From Clostridiales bacterium (GTDB lineage: Bacteria > Bacillota > Clostridia > Oscillospirales > Acutalibacteraceae), in assembly GCA_019416455.1 (NCBI GenBank), contig DXXG01000028.1, positions 552,603 through 616,602 of the forward strand: a DNA stretch of 64,000 nt. Reading direction: 5' to 3'. Each line of letters begins with the position of its first letter. The first letter of the stretch is position 1. This document shows positions 1 to 8,787 of this stretch, piece by piece. Both the position numbers and the translations under genes were made by a program. Below the pieces are notes generated by a model that saw only the letters and a list, made by a program, of their open reading frames with translations, was not told where the DNA came from and did no database searches.

Positions 1-2
1 CG

Positions 3-689
3 CTTCAGGATGACGTGCGGGCTATGGCTTCGGTGCCTATCCGGTACGATCCCGGCACCCACTGGTCTTATGGATTTGGCCACGAGATGGTGGCAGCTCT
101 GGTGGAGCAGACTTCCGGGATGACCATTGGGGAATTCCTGAAAAAAGAGATTTTCCAGCCCTTGGGGATGGAGAGCACCGGTTACCGCTATTTCGGAAAT
201 ATTCAGGAGCGGATGGCAACCCTGTACCGTCCGGAAGAGGACGGCTCCTTCACCCCCATTCCCGGACCAATGGACATCAACCACGAACCGGACGTTCTGT
301 ACGAAGGCGGCGGCGCAGGACTGTTCTCCACGGCCCGTGACTACTCTCGCTTCGCGCAGGCTCTGGCGCAAGGCGGTCTGGGGATCATCGGGCGGAAAAC
401 CATTGATCTGATGCGCCGAAACGCCCTGAACCCTGCCCAGCAGCTGGATTTTGAGAACTCCTACAACGAGGGCTATGGCTACGGCTTAGGCGTGCGCACT
501 ATGGTCCGCCCGGAGGGAGTCACCAACATGTCCGTGGGTGAATTTGGCTGGACCGGCGTCTGCGGCACATGGGTGTCCATCGATCCCTCTGAGGGTTTCT
601 CCGTGGTGTACATGCACCAAACCCTCCCCAATAATGAAGAATACCACCATCATCGAGTGCGCTCCGTAGCCTACGGTTGCCTGGAGTAA
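3..689 (+). CDS. Serine hydrolase, beta-lactamase-related family (C-terminal part)
   Basis: The frame is open to the left edge, so the N-terminus with the expected SxxK nucleophile motif lies outside the window. The visible 228 residues have the class C beta-lactamase/DD-peptidase-like fold signature: a PGTHWSYG segment where the family has its Tyr motif, a GEFLKKEIFQPLGM helix, a GGGAGLFST loop, and a late FGWTGVCGTW segment in place of the usual K/H-TG motif. These proteins act as esterases, peptidases or are of unknown substrate. The stop precedes the GH51 gene by 35 bases on the same strand, so co-transcription is likely. Family call is firm; substrate unknown. Confidence 0.75.
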   Translation, partial: LQDDVRAMASVPIRYDPGTHWSYGFGHEMVAALVEQTSGMTIGEFLKKEIFQPLGMESTGYRYFGNIQERMATLYRPEEDGSFTPIPGPMDINHEPDVLYEGGGAGLFSTARDYSRFAQALAQGGLGIIGRKTIDLMRRNALNPAQQLDFENSYNEGYGYGLGVRTMVRPEGVTNMSVGEFGWTGVCGTWVSIDPSEGFSVVYMHQTLPNNEEYHHHRVRSVAYGCLE

Positions 690-724
690 GCCATGTTTTT
701 TATATTACCTATGAGGTGAAACAA

Positions 725-2836
725 ATGAAACCAAAAGCGAATCTTTCGGACTTTCAAGCAGGCGAGAAGATCTTCCGGGTCACGGACCGAGTGACTGTGG
801 ATCAGCCTGTCAGTGATATGCTTTGCAGCAATTTCATTGAGCTTGGGTTTGGCTTCCAGGTGGAGGGCATGTGGTCTGAGATGCTCTTTAACCGCAGCTT
901 TGAAAAGATCCCCCAGCTCACTCCCGCCACCTATGACTGGTTCGGCGGTCTGCATCTCACCGGCCAGGACTGGCGTGGTGAGGAATGGTACCACTCCGTC
1001 TACGAACATAACCGCTGGTACGCCTGTCCTGCCCAAGACGTACCCCAGGCATTGGCTCCGGACAGCACCTATCTGGTGGAACACGCTCCCTTCTACGCTT
1101 TGACCCTAGAACAGGAAAAAGGCGGCATCCACGGTGAGCAGTGGGTGATCGCCCACAACTACGAGGAGGAACGCTGGTGCGGCATGGCCCAGAACGGGAA
1201 ATACCTGCGAAAAGGCGCCTATCAGTTCCGAGGCTATTTCCAGCTGTTCTCCCAGCAAGGTGCTGTCGAACTGCGGCTGTATCCCGGCCGGGATGAGATC
1301 GACTGGTCCCAGCCCCTGGTGACCGTGCCCCTGGAAGGACTTTCCCAGGAAGGAGGCCTGGTAGAGACCACGTTCACCTACGAGGGTGAAGAGCCTGTCT
1401 GGTGTAATTTCTGCGTCTTTCTGGCTCCTGGAACAAAGGTGGGCATGGACGCTTTCTCCCTGAAACCTACCGACACGGAACACGGCTGGCGGAAGGATGT
1501 TGTGGACGGACTGCGGCGGGTGAACCCCAAGCTGATCCGCTTCCCCGGCGGGTGTTTCGCCTCCTTCCACCTGTGGAAAGACGGCATCGGTCCCATGGAT
1601 CAGCGGCGTCCGGAACCCTCTTACTTCTGGGGGGACCTGAACTACAACGACGTGGGCACTGACGAATTCCTCCAGCTCTGCGAGACCCTGGGCTCTCAGG
1701 CCATGCTGGTGGTGAACATGTTCCACCCTGATAAGCTCCACTTTGCCAACAGCGGCGTCAATGAGTATGAGAACGGCAAGGAACCTCATGGCTTCCAGCT
1801 GGACCGGATCACCGACATTGAGGAGGGCATCCGCTGTGCCGCCCAATGGGTAGAATACTGCAACGGGCCTGTCACCAGTGAATACGGAGCGCTCCGGGCG
1901 AAAAACGGCCATCCGGAGCCCTACCATGCCCAGTACTGGGAAATGGACAACGAGACCTTCCGTTGGTTCACCTGGGAAGACTACGCCAAGACCGTGTCCC
2001 GTTATTCCAAGGCCATGAAGGCGGTGGATCCCACCATCAAGATCGGCCTGTGCGCTTACCACTATTACAGAGACTATATCCCGCAGATGCTGGAGATCTG
2101 CGGAGAGGACGTGGACTTCCTGGCAGACCGGGTCTGCGAGCCGGATAACCTTTCCCGCAAAGTGGAAATGGTGCGCCAGTATAACGCCACCCACGACCAC
2201 AAGATCTTCTACGCCGACACAGAAGCCCTACAAAACCGCGATCCCTCCCCCGCTCCTTTTGTGGAGAAATATTTCGCGGAGCAAGGGATCACCTACCGCA
2301 GCGCCCGCCGGACCTGGATCTACGCTCTGAACCTGGTGTCCAACCTGATGATGGATCACCGCTTCGGAGGAATCGTGCAGTTCATGTGCTTCAACAATCT
2401 GGCCAATACCTCCGGTCAGTCCTGCATCGAGACTCCCAAAGAAGGCGCCATGCTTCCCGCCTGCGGCCTGGTGTACGAGCGCATGTCCCGCACCCTTGCC
2501 AAATGGCCAGTAGAGATCGAAGACTACACTCCCTCCGCCCGGAACGATGTGCAGATCCAAGCCGCCTGGAACGAGGATAAAACGAAACTGGTGGTATACC
2601 TGCTCAACCGCACGGACGAGAATACCGCCGTCACACTGGATCTCAGCGAGCTTGCTATTCCCTCTCAGAAGGCGTCCATCCACCTGATGACCGCGGCGGA
2701 AGGCACTACCCGGGAGACAGTGAAATGCCAGGGGAATATCATCCAGTCCCATCGCTACTGCGCTCTGGATACCGATCTTCCCCAAACCTTCCCCATGCCC
2801 CGCTTCTCCTTTACGGAGATCGTTATAGGGCTGTAA
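725..2836 (+). CDS. Alpha-L-arabinofuranosidase, GH51 family
   Basis: Predicted to release terminal arabinose from arabinoxylan or arabinan oligosaccharides. The 703-residue protein has the GH51 pattern: a conserved N-terminal beta region, GGCFASFHLWKDGIGP, then WEMDNE near residue 409 holding the acid/base Glu, and YADTEAL near residue 500 holding the nucleophile Glu, then a C-terminal beta domain. No signal peptide is seen, so it is probably cytoplasmic and acts on imported oligosaccharides. The start at 725 follows GAGGTGA at a proper distance; the frame is open further upstream but without a better ribosome site. It converges on a GH10 xylanase, which fits arabinoxylan breakdown. Confidence 0.88.
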   Translation: MKPKANLSDFQAGEKIFRVTDRVTVDQPVSDMLCSNFIELGFGFQVEGMWSEMLFNRSFEKIPQLTPATYDWFGGLHLTGQDWRGEEWYHSVYEHNRWYACPAQDVPQALAPDSTYLVEHAPFYALTLEQEKGGIHGEQWVIAHNYEEERWCGMAQNGKYLRKGAYQFRGYFQLFSQQGAVELRLYPGRDEIDWSQPLVTVPLEGLSQEGGLVETTFTYEGEEPVWCNFCVFLAPGTKVGMDAFSLKPTDTEHGWRKDVVDGLRRVNPKLIRFPGGCFASFHLWKDGIGPMDQRRPEPSYFWGDLNYNDVGTDEFLQLCETLGSQAMLVVNMFHPDKLHFANSGVNEYENGKEPHGFQLDRITDIEEGIRCAAQWVEYCNGPVTSEYGALRAKNGHPEPYHAQYWEMDNETFRWFTWEDYAKTVSRYSKAMKAVDPTIKIGLCAYHYYRDYIPQMLEICGEDVDFLADRVCEPDNLSRKVEMVRQYNATHDHKIFYADTEALQNRDPSPAPFVEKYFAEQGITYRSARRTWIYALNLVSNLMMDHRFGGIVQFMCFNNLANTSGQSCIETPKEGAMLPACGLVYERMSRTLAKWPVEIEDYTPSARNDVQIQAAWNEDKTKLVVYLLNRTDENTAVTLDLSELAIPSQKASIHLMTAAEGTTRETVKCQGNIIQSHRYCALDTDLPQTFPMPRFSFTEIVIGL

Positions 2837-2850
2837 AGCATCCACCACAT

Positions 2851-2905
2851 AAAAACAGCCGCCTCACGCATGGACATCGCTCCACGCACCGGGCGGCTGT
2901 TTTTC
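2851..2905. terminator. Bidirectional terminator between GH51 and GH10 genes
   Basis: AAAAACAGCCGCC pairs with GGGCGGCTGTTTTT. The flanking A and T runs let it work for both convergent genes. Confidence 0.8.
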
Positions 2906-2922
2906 TCTTGGCTCAAAAGGAC

Positions 2923-4122
2923 TTATTCTTCGATCTCCAATGTTTTCTCCGCTTCCGCTTCTCTCAGTCTGGGAAGATTCATCAGATCCCAATAGGCGGA
3001 CTTGAATTTCAAATCACGATCGATCAGCAAAGGATAGTTGGTCCGGCCCTCCACAGGGAATTCGTTGAGCCAGCTGGAACCATCGTCATACCCCCAAAAT
3101 ACCACTGTATCCAGGATTCCTTCCTCCGAAAGATCCATGAGCATATTGAACACTTCGCAGTACTTAGCGTCAAACTGCTGGGTAAATTCCTCGGTGATCT
3201 CCTTCTCGGTGGACTTGTCATTGGAGGTAAAGCAGGACAGGTCCAGCTCTGTCACTTCGATGACAAAATCAGGGTTGATCTCCCTCAGCTTCTCAAACAA
3301 CGCGATGTTTTTCCGCATCCGCTCTACATCAGTCTCGTAATCGATATGCATCTGAAGGCCGATGCCGTCGATAGGAACTCCTTCTTCCAGCAGCTGTTTC
3401 ACCATATTATACATGGTGATCGCCTTGTTGCTGTTGGCTTCCAGAGAATAATCGTTGATGATGAGACGAGCGTCAGGATCCGCTTCACGGGCAGTTTTGA
3501 AGGCGATCTCCACGAAATCGTAGTTATCCCCATCTCCGTCATAGTCCCCGATGATCTTCAGCCAATCGGAAAAACGCAGACCATAGTTGTCGTCAATGAC
3601 TTCGTTGCACACGTCCCATGTGTCGATCTTTCCCTTATAGCGGGACACGATGGTGGTGATATGTTCCTTCATGCGCTCCACCAAGACATCGGCGCTCACC
3701 TGATTTCCGTCGTCGTCATAGAAAAACCACTCGGGACACTGAGAATGCCACACCAACGTATGACCCCGCACAGTTTTGTCGTATTTCTCACCAAACTCTA
3801 CCAGTTGATCAGTGGCCTCGAAATTATACTCGTTCTCCGAAGGATGGATGGTCTCCGCCTTGGTGCCGTTTTCCAGGGTGTACACATTGAACTGCTTGTT
3901 GATGATCTCAAACCGCTCTGTCCCCTCTTCAAAATCCCGAGGGTTCACCGCGGCGCCCACCTGAAAGTAATCCGCGTACACTTCGCACAGAGACGGTGCT
4001 TTGTCCTCATAAGCATATTCCGCCATATCCGCCGTATAATTCACCTCTTTCGAGCAAGCTGACAGGGATGTGACCAACATGGCCGCAGCCACTGCCGCGC
4101 ACAATATTTTTTTCCTTTTCAT
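2923..4122 (-). CDS. Endo-1,4-beta-xylanase, GH10, lipoprotein
   Basis: Cleaves the xylan backbone outside the cell. The 399-residue protein starts with a basic stretch, a hydrophobic segment and the lipobox SLSAC (Cys23), so it is probably membrane-anchored on the outer face. GH10 marks are RGHTLVWHSQ, WDVCNEV (acid/base Glu near residue 173) and VIEVTELDLS (nucleophile Glu near residue 291). Size fits a single catalytic domain without a binding module. Together with the convergent GH51 gene it suggests arabinoxylan use. Its upstream region is where the mobile element is inserted, so expression may have been altered by that insertion. Confidence 0.9.
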   Translation of the reverse strand: MKRKKILCAAVAAAMLVTSLSACSKEVNYTADMAEYAYEDKAPSLCEVYADYFQVGAAVNPRDFEEGTERFEIINKQFNVYTLENGTKAETIHPSENEYNFEATDQLVEFGEKYDKTVRGHTLVWHSQCPEWFFYDDDGNQVSADVLVERMKEHITTIVSRYKGKIDTWDVCNEVIDDNYGLRFSDWLKIIGDYDGDGDNYDFVEIAFKTAREADPDARLIINDYSLEANSNKAITMYNMVKQLLEEGVPIDGIGLQMHIDYETDVERMRKNIALFEKLREINPDFVIEVTELDLSCFTSNDKSTEKEITEEFTQQFDAKYCEVFNMLMDLSEEGILDTVVFWGYDDGSSWLNEFPVEGRTNYPLLIDRDLKFKSAYWDLMNLPRLREAEAEKTLEIEE

Positions 4123-4290
4123 ACCGTTCCTCCTTCGTCATACCGTCATCAGCCACAGAACAGCGGACCGTTCTTGGTGGCTCATGTCAAAAAAAGCATC
4201 TCCCCACCTCTCCACCGCCTCGCATTGAAAAAATAGTGAAAACTGTTGTTTTCCTTATTCTTTCCAACCAAAAACCTGGCAGATAATAGA

Positions 4291-4306
4291 AATATTGCAC
4301 AATATT
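4291..4306. promoter_or_regulatory. Palindromic operator candidate upstream of GH10 gene
   Basis: AATATTG and CAATATT form perfect 7-base arms around a central CA. It lies at the predicted transcription start of the leftward promoter, a typical repressor position. The regulator is unknown. Confidence 0.4.
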
Positions 4307-4333
4307 ATAACACATACAAAGTACAGTTTACAA
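4304..4333 (-). promoter_or_regulatory. Leftward promoter spanning the element end
   Basis: On the minus strand TTGTAA (4328-4333, inside the element's terminal repeat) is separated by 18 bases from TATAAT (4304-4309, outside the repeat). It points towards the GH10 gene. The -35 belongs to the element and the -10 to flanking DNA, so it may be a hybrid created by insertion. Confidence 0.5.
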
Positions 4334-4343
4334 GGGACTACAC
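4324..4343 (+). repeat. Left terminal inverted repeat of the mobilizable element
   Basis: Reverse complement of the right-end sequence at 11917-11936 with one mismatch in 20 bases. Contains the outward TTGTAA used in the promoter at 4304-4333. Confidence 0.75.
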
Positions 4344-4376
4344 AGGGTAGGTATCTGACGGGAGGGGTGCCGCCAG

Positions 4377-5888
4377 TCAGATTTTCCATGTGATGTTCAA
4401 GCTGTCGCTTGTGGCGGCTATGGTGGTGATCATCAAATCCACCACACGCCGCTTGTCATCAAAAGATACATTCTCCCAGGTATCGAGGTAGCCGGAAATC
4501 TGGCTGACCTGTTCCGGGCTGATGGCCTCCACAGTCAACTCCGCTATCCTTGCCAGAAGTTCCTGCTTGCGCCCGTCCAGTTCCGCTATCTTCACATTCA
4601 CATAGGAGAACAGGACATTGTTTGCCCCCGTCAGACTGTCCACCAGCTTTTCAATCTCGCTGTCTACATGGGCAAGTTCCACTTGCAGGGCGGTGATTTT
4701 CGGGTTTGCCTTTGCCGCTTTCTTTTTTCCTGTCAGCGTCTTGTAGCTTGCCAGCTTCTTTACCATCTGCTGATAAACAACCGCTTCCAGTTCCGAAGTG
4801 ATGATTTTCCCACAGCCAGGACAGCTTTTATTGTCCAGCCGTTTCGTGCAGCGGAGATACTGTTTGCCGGAGGGATTGTAGATACTCATAAGAGCATACC
4901 CGCAATTCCCGCACTTGATTTTTCCTGCCAGCCATGTGTGGGTGGCTTTCCGGGCAGACTGGATTTTCATGTTGTTCATCAGCTTCTTGCGGCAGGTCAG
5001 CCAGGTGTCGGAGGGGACGATACCCTCATGGGGAGCCAGTACCAGCATTTGGTCTTTTAAGTCGTTTTTCTTGCTGGCCTTTACATCTCGCCCTTGATAC
5101 AGATAGCAGCCGTTCATGCCCGTAAAATCGGCAACGTCATTGACAATGACTGTACCTTGACTTTTGAAAAATTCGTACACATCAAGGTCTGCCTGCACAT
5201 AGACAGGATTGCGTAACATCTGCGCCAGCGTGGGGCGTATCAGCTCTTTGCCATGGAACAAAATCCCCTGTTCGGCAAAGTACCGGGTAATGTCCCCGTA
5301 GGAAGTTGTGGGCTGGGCGTACATCTCAAACATCAGCCGGATATTGGCCGCTTCCTCCGGGTTTACCACCAGCTTCTTTGTGTTGATACCGTCCATCTTG
5401 ATAGGCTCCGTATGGAAGCCGTAAGGGGCTTTCCCGCCCATCTTAAAGCCCCGCTGACTGCGGGAGTAGTAAGCGTCCGTTACCCGCTTCTGTATCGTTT
5501 CCCGTTCAAGCTGGGCGAACACGATACAGATATTCAGCATGGCCCGTCCCATCGGCGTGGAGGTATCAAACTTTTCCGTAGAGGACACAAACTCCACATT
5601 GTACTGCTGGAACAGCTCCATCATGTTGGCAAAGTCCAGAATGGAACGGCTGATACGGTCGAGCTTGTAAACCACGACCTTTGCAATCAAGCCCCGCTTG
5701 ATGTCCCGCACCAGTTCTTGAAACTTCGGACGGTCTGTGTTCTTGCCGCTGTACCCTTTGTCTGTGTATTCCTTGCAGTTACCGCCTTTCAACTCGTATT
5801 TGCAAAATTCAATCTGGCTTTCAATGGAAATGCTGTCCTTTTTGTCTACCGATTGTCTTGCATAGATTGCGTCTATCCGATTGTTCAT
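4377..5888 (-). CDS. Large serine recombinase (site-specific integrase)
   Basis: Catalyses excision and integration of the surrounding element. The 503-residue protein has an N-terminal resolvase domain with the catalytic Ser in IYARQSVDKK (Ser13) and the YKLDRISRS segment, a recombinase domain (roughly 160-290), a zinc ribbon (CGNCGYAL ... CTKR ... CPGCG) and a C-terminal coiled region. This is the TnpX/TndX-like architecture. A clear AAAGGAG precedes the ATG. It lies at the extreme left end, beside the terminal repeat, as expected for the element's own recombinase. Confidence 0.9.
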   Translation of the reverse strand: MNNRIDAIYARQSVDKKDSISIESQIEFCKYELKGGNCKEYTDKGYSGKNTDRPKFQELVRDIKRGLIAKVVVYKLDRISRSILDFANMMELFQQYNVEFVSSTEKFDTSTPMGRAMLNICIVFAQLERETIQKRVTDAYYSRSQRGFKMGGKAPYGFHTEPIKMDGINTKKLVVNPEEAANIRLMFEMYAQPTTSYGDITRYFAEQGILFHGKELIRPTLAQMLRNPVYVQADLDVYEFFKSQGTVIVNDVADFTGMNGCYLYQGRDVKASKKNDLKDQMLVLAPHEGIVPSDTWLTCRKKLMNNMKIQSARKATHTWLAGKIKCGNCGYALMSIYNPSGKQYLRCTKRLDNKSCPGCGKIITSELEAVVYQQMVKKLASYKTLTGKKKAAKANPKITALQVELAHVDSEIEKLVDSLTGANNVLFSYVNVKIAELDGRKQELLARIAELTVEAISPEQVSQISGYLDTWENVSFDDKRRVVDLMITTIAATSDSLNITWKI

Positions 5889-5982
5889 ATTGTCGCTCCT
5901 TTTCTTAAAAAAGAAACGGAGCTGCTGACAGTTCTATTATACCGCCAGCAGCCCCGCAAATCAATGATGGGTTTGGAAAACC

Positions 5983-6195
5983 TTATGTCCCGGCTTCCTC
6001 ACTCTCCCGCTTGTCGGCGTACTTGCGGAACACCTCATAAAGCTGCTGTTCCAGTTCCCGGCGTTTGGCTGCTTCCTGTTCCGGCGTGAACACCGGGGAG
6101 AGATTTTCCAGTGTGATTTCCTTTCCCTGAAAAGTCACGATTTCGATTTCCTTTTTGTATCTGATATTACTTATAAGATCACCTTTCCTTTCCAT
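5983..6195 (-). CDS. Small protein of mobilizable elements, function unknown
   Basis: A 70-residue acidic/basic protein with a helical C-terminal half (PEQEAAKRRELEQQLYEV). It overlaps the end of the relaxase gene by 17 bases, suggesting translational coupling, and has no strong ribosome site of its own. It sits between relaxase and recombinase, a position where small accessory genes are common. I do not recognise a named family. Confidence 0.55.
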   Translation of the reverse strand: MERKGDLISNIRYKKEIEIVTFQGKEITLENLSPVFTPEQEAAKRRELEQQLYEVFRKYADKRESEEAGT

Positions 6196-7123
6196 GCTGC
6201 CGCTGTTGCCGTTTCAGTTCCGCTAAAATCTCCGGCGGGATACGGTCAACCAGCCGCCGCATATCGTCCAGTTCGCTTTTTAACTTCGCCCGTTCCATCG
6301 TGTCATTCATCTTGCCTTTTTCGCTGGCCTTTGCCCTGACTTCCAGCTTTTCATTTTCCGCTAACAAGTCATTGATTGTGACCTTGTATTTTTTCAGTTG
6401 CCCGGAGAAGTTCTCCATCTGCGGAAACCACTTTTTCAGCATGGAGAGGGCTTCCTCTTTCTTCTTTCCGGCGTTCAGCGGGGTAATGCCGGAGAGAACC
6501 GCTTCAATGGCCCTCGCCTGTTTGGAGAGGTTGACCGCCTGTTTGAACAGCCGGGTGGGGATATGCTTCCGGCCCGTCTTGCTGGCGCTTTCCCCACGCT
6601 CCAGGTCGGGGTACTGCTCCACCATACAGGCGTGAAAATCGTCCTGCCACTTCGTCAGATTGGCCCGGTTGCCGATAATTTCTTTGGCGCACAGGCGGTT
6701 GTCCTTTGTCAGCGGCACAAAGACCAAGTGCAGATGGGGCGTTTTTTCATCCATGTGTACCATAGCCGAAACGATGTTCTCCCGGCCCACCCGGTCAATG
6801 AGGAAGTCCGCCGCCCTCTGGAAGTAGGCCGCTATCTCCTTTGGGGACTTGCCCTTGAAAAACTCCGGGCTGGCGGTAATCAGCGTGTCCACAAACCGAG
6901 TGCTGTCCTTGCGGGTGCGGCATCTGGCCTGCTCGATGCGGCTCTGAATGAAATGGTAGTAGCGGCCATCCGGCTTGACGATGTGGAAATTGTACTTGCT
7001 CCGGCTGGTGTCAATGTCCGGGTTGCTGGCGTACTGCTCCTTTTTCCGTTCATGGTGGGCTTCCAGCGGCCCCGCCGGGTGGCCCTTGTGCTTCTCAAAT
7101 CGCAAAATTGCGTGTTGTGCCAT
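6179..7123 (-). CDS. MobV-family relaxase (Mob/Pre plasmid recombination protein)
   Basis: Nicks the transfer origin and leads DNA transfer when a helper conjugation machine is present. The 314-residue protein begins MAQHAILRFEKHKG, typical of Mob_Pre proteins, and carries the three-histidine metal motif HMDEKTPHLH near residues 123-132. The C-terminal third is predicted coiled coil. GGAAAGGAG precedes the ATG. The nested inverted repeat just upstream (7138-7201) is the best candidate for its target site. Confidence 0.88.
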   Translation of the reverse strand: MAQHAILRFEKHKGHPAGPLEAHHERKKEQYASNPDIDTSRSKYNFHIVKPDGRYYHFIQSRIEQARCRTRKDSTRFVDTLITASPEFFKGKSPKEIAAYFQRAADFLIDRVGRENIVSAMVHMDEKTPHLHLVFVPLTKDNRLCAKEIIGNRANLTKWQDDFHACMVEQYPDLERGESASKTGRKHIPTRLFKQAVNLSKQARAIEAVLSGITPLNAGKKKEEALSMLKKWFPQMENFSGQLKKYKVTINDLLAENEKLEVRAKASEKGKMNDTMERAKLKSELDDMRRLVDRIPPEILAELKRQQRQHGKER

Positions 7124-7137
7124 TGAACTCCTTTCCC

Positions 7138-7201
7138 CATTCCATTCCTTTCCGGCGGGTTTTCCCGCCGAAAATATCTCTGATAGGATTGGAATGGAAT
7201 G
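7138..7201. other. Nested inverted repeat upstream of relaxase, possible oriT
   Basis: CATTCCATTCC (7138-7148) and GGAATGGAATG (7191-7201) form perfect 11-base arms. Inside is a GGCGGG-TTTT-CCCGCC hairpin. It lies 15 bases before the relaxase start. MobV oriT sites usually lie upstream of mob and include inverted repeats, but no known oriT consensus was matched. Confidence 0.45.
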
Positions 7202-7296
7202 AATGTAAATAGATGGTTTTAATCTCTGTATTTCTATATACCGTCAGATTTCCGTACTTCAAGAGGATTGATTTTCGTACTCGCCAAGTACGGTTT

Positions 7297-7692
7297 TCAG
7301 CCCTCCGGCGTACCATAACCGGATTTCTTGAAGTCGGTGTTTGGAACCGCTTCATAGGATTTCGGGTAAATGCGGTTGGGTTTTCCACAGCCCTGTTTCT
7401 GGATTTCCACCAGCCCCGCATACTGCAACTCCCGCAGGGTGTTGACCGCTTTCTGCCGCCCGCAGCGGAGCAAAGCGACCACCTCGCAGATGGGGTAGTA
7501 CAGGTAGACCCGCCCGTACTCGTCCGCCCAGCCGTTCTTCCGGGACAACTCCGCCCGGCGCAGGACAAAGGCATACAGCACCTTCGCTTCGTTGCTCAAG
7601 GGCTGGAATGTGGGTGCTTCAAAAAGGAAATTGGGGAGCCGGGTGAAACTGAACGCCTTTTCCGGCTGGTGAATATAAATCGTGTTTGTCAT
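7297..7692 (-). CDS. Replication initiator protein A-like, C-terminal frameshift
   Basis: The 131-residue product has the RepA N-terminal domain character (FTRLPNFLFEAPTFQPLSNEAKVLYAFVLRR, then a winged-helix-like part with NTLRELQYAGLVEI). The frame stops after YGTPEG, but the next frame continues LKTVLGEYENQSS to a stop at 7259. That continuation looks like the normal tail of the family, so a one-base loss around 7302-7306 is likely. No clear ribosome site is seen. Role in these elements is probably replication of the excised circle; the gene may be partly impaired. Confidence 0.6.
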   Translation of the reverse strand: MTNTIYIHQPEKAFSFTRLPNFLFEAPTFQPLSNEAKVLYAFVLRRAELSRKNGWADEYGRVYLYYPICEVVALLRCGRQKAVNTLRELQYAGLVEIQKQGCGKPNRIYPKSYEAVPNTDFKKSGYGTPEG

Positions 7693-7803
7693 AGCGTGTT
7701 TTGTGGACGGTTAGAGGCCCGTTTTCCGGGGCGAATGATAAATGATACCAGCCGCCCCGGTTGAGGGCTTGCGGAGCCTTGCAAATCAAGGCTTTTCCCG
7801 CTC

Positions 7804-8217
7804 TTAACTGTCCACAGCAGACCTCCTTTTCCGTTCACTTTCTGTTTTCTGCCGCCTGTGAACTCTGGCGGCGCAGTCCGGGCAGTATTTGCCCCGGTTG
7901 GACTTCGGGACGAACACACCGCCGCACTCCGCACAGCGTTTCAAGTCCCTGTCCCGGTAAATCTCCGCTTCCAGCGTCCTGTCCAGCGGCAAGACCGCCC
8001 AGCGGAACCACTTGCAGCAGACGGAGAACGAAATCATCTGCGGACAGGCGCAGGTGTCGCCATCGTCCAGCGCAAGGCAGTTTCCGTCCTCGCAGTTGCA
8101 GCACTCCCGGCGTATCAGGCCGCTGGCTCGTCTCTTCTGGGGCGGGGTTATGCGGTAGGGGGAGCCGTCCGGCCTGTGTTCCAGCGGCGGCAGGTGTTGA
8201 TAGGGTCTTTTGCTCAT
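7804..8217 (-). CDS. Cysteine-rich VLP-domain protein
   Basis: A 137-residue protein with many cysteines: RRECCNCEDGNCLALDDGDTCACPQ, then CCKWFRWAVLPLD, then a zinc-ribbon-like CAECGGVFVPKSNRGKYCPDC and a basic tail. This matches the Cys-rich VLP proteins found in clostridial mobilizable elements. Likely a metal-binding DNA-interacting protein; actual function unknown. It lies upstream of the RepA-like gene on the same strand with about 110 bases between. Confidence 0.65.
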   Translation of the reverse strand: MSKRPYQHLPPLEHRPDGSPYRITPPQKRRASGLIRRECCNCEDGNCLALDDGDTCACPQMISFSVCCKWFRWAVLPLDRTLEAEIYRDRDLKRCAECGGVFVPKSNRGKYCPDCAARVHRRQKTESERKRRSAVDS

Positions 8218-8445
8218 GCGTCCCTCCGTTTTCTTTGGCGTGTTCTGTTTCCAAGGTGCTTGTCCATCGATGAACTATCCCAAGTCTACACCTTTTTGAC
8301 CGCCTGTGCCGTATATCCAAGAGGTAGGAAATCAGCCTGAAAAACTCCCTATTTCCACGCTCTCGGATTTGTGATATAATCAAAAAAAGATAAAAGACAA
8401 ATTCAGGTTTCTGGTCTTCTTGCACAAAATAAAGGAGGAGCTATT

Positions 8446-8709
8446 ATGCAAATTGTTTATATTCCAAGCGAATCAATGTCTGTTCAAGGTAAAAAAGATG
8501 AAATCTATAAAAGATATGGGAAAGACTGGAATATTAGAGAACAGGGAGGAGGTAACGGAAATTGGTTGTTGACCAGAAAAAGTGATGTGCTTGTAGATGG
8601 AAAAAGTTATCGTACTTTTGTACTTGAACACTACGGTAAATCCAAGCTGACAGCGAAGCTTGTTGATAAATTTCGTGAAGATGTAGCAAATGGTAAAATA
8701 AAACTGTAA
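8446..8709 (+). CDS. Hypothetical 87-residue protein
   Basis: Excellent ribosome site (AAAGGAGG, 6-7 bases before ATG) and a TATAAT at about 8379 upstream support expression. The protein is lysine-rich, mixed alpha/beta, with no membrane segment. It ends just before a strong hairpin. I do not recognise it. It is more AT-rich than the surrounding element genes, suggesting a separate origin inside the element. Confidence 0.6.
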   Translation: MQIVYIPSESMSVQGKKDEIYKRYGKDWNIREQGGGNGNWLLTRKSDVLVDGKSYRTFVLEHYGKSKLTAKLVDKFREDVANGKIKL

Positions 8710-8717
8710 ATGCCTAT

Positions 8718-8754
8718 GCCGTTATGCTATGAGCATAGTACATAGCATAACGGC
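8718..8754 (+). terminator. Strong hairpin after the 87-residue protein gene
   Basis: GCCGTTATGCTATG pairs perfectly with CATAGCATAACGGC (14 bp) around a 9-base loop, followed by a weak T-rich stretch. Confidence 0.6.
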
Positions 8755-8787
8755 TTCTCTTTCGTTGAGCTAGCAAGGAGGGTGAAT

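Noticed and set aside
4353..4382. ATCTGAC/GTCAGAT inverted repeat at the recombinase stop as an attachment core
   Set aside because: It lies inside the terminal repeats and is more simply a weak terminator.
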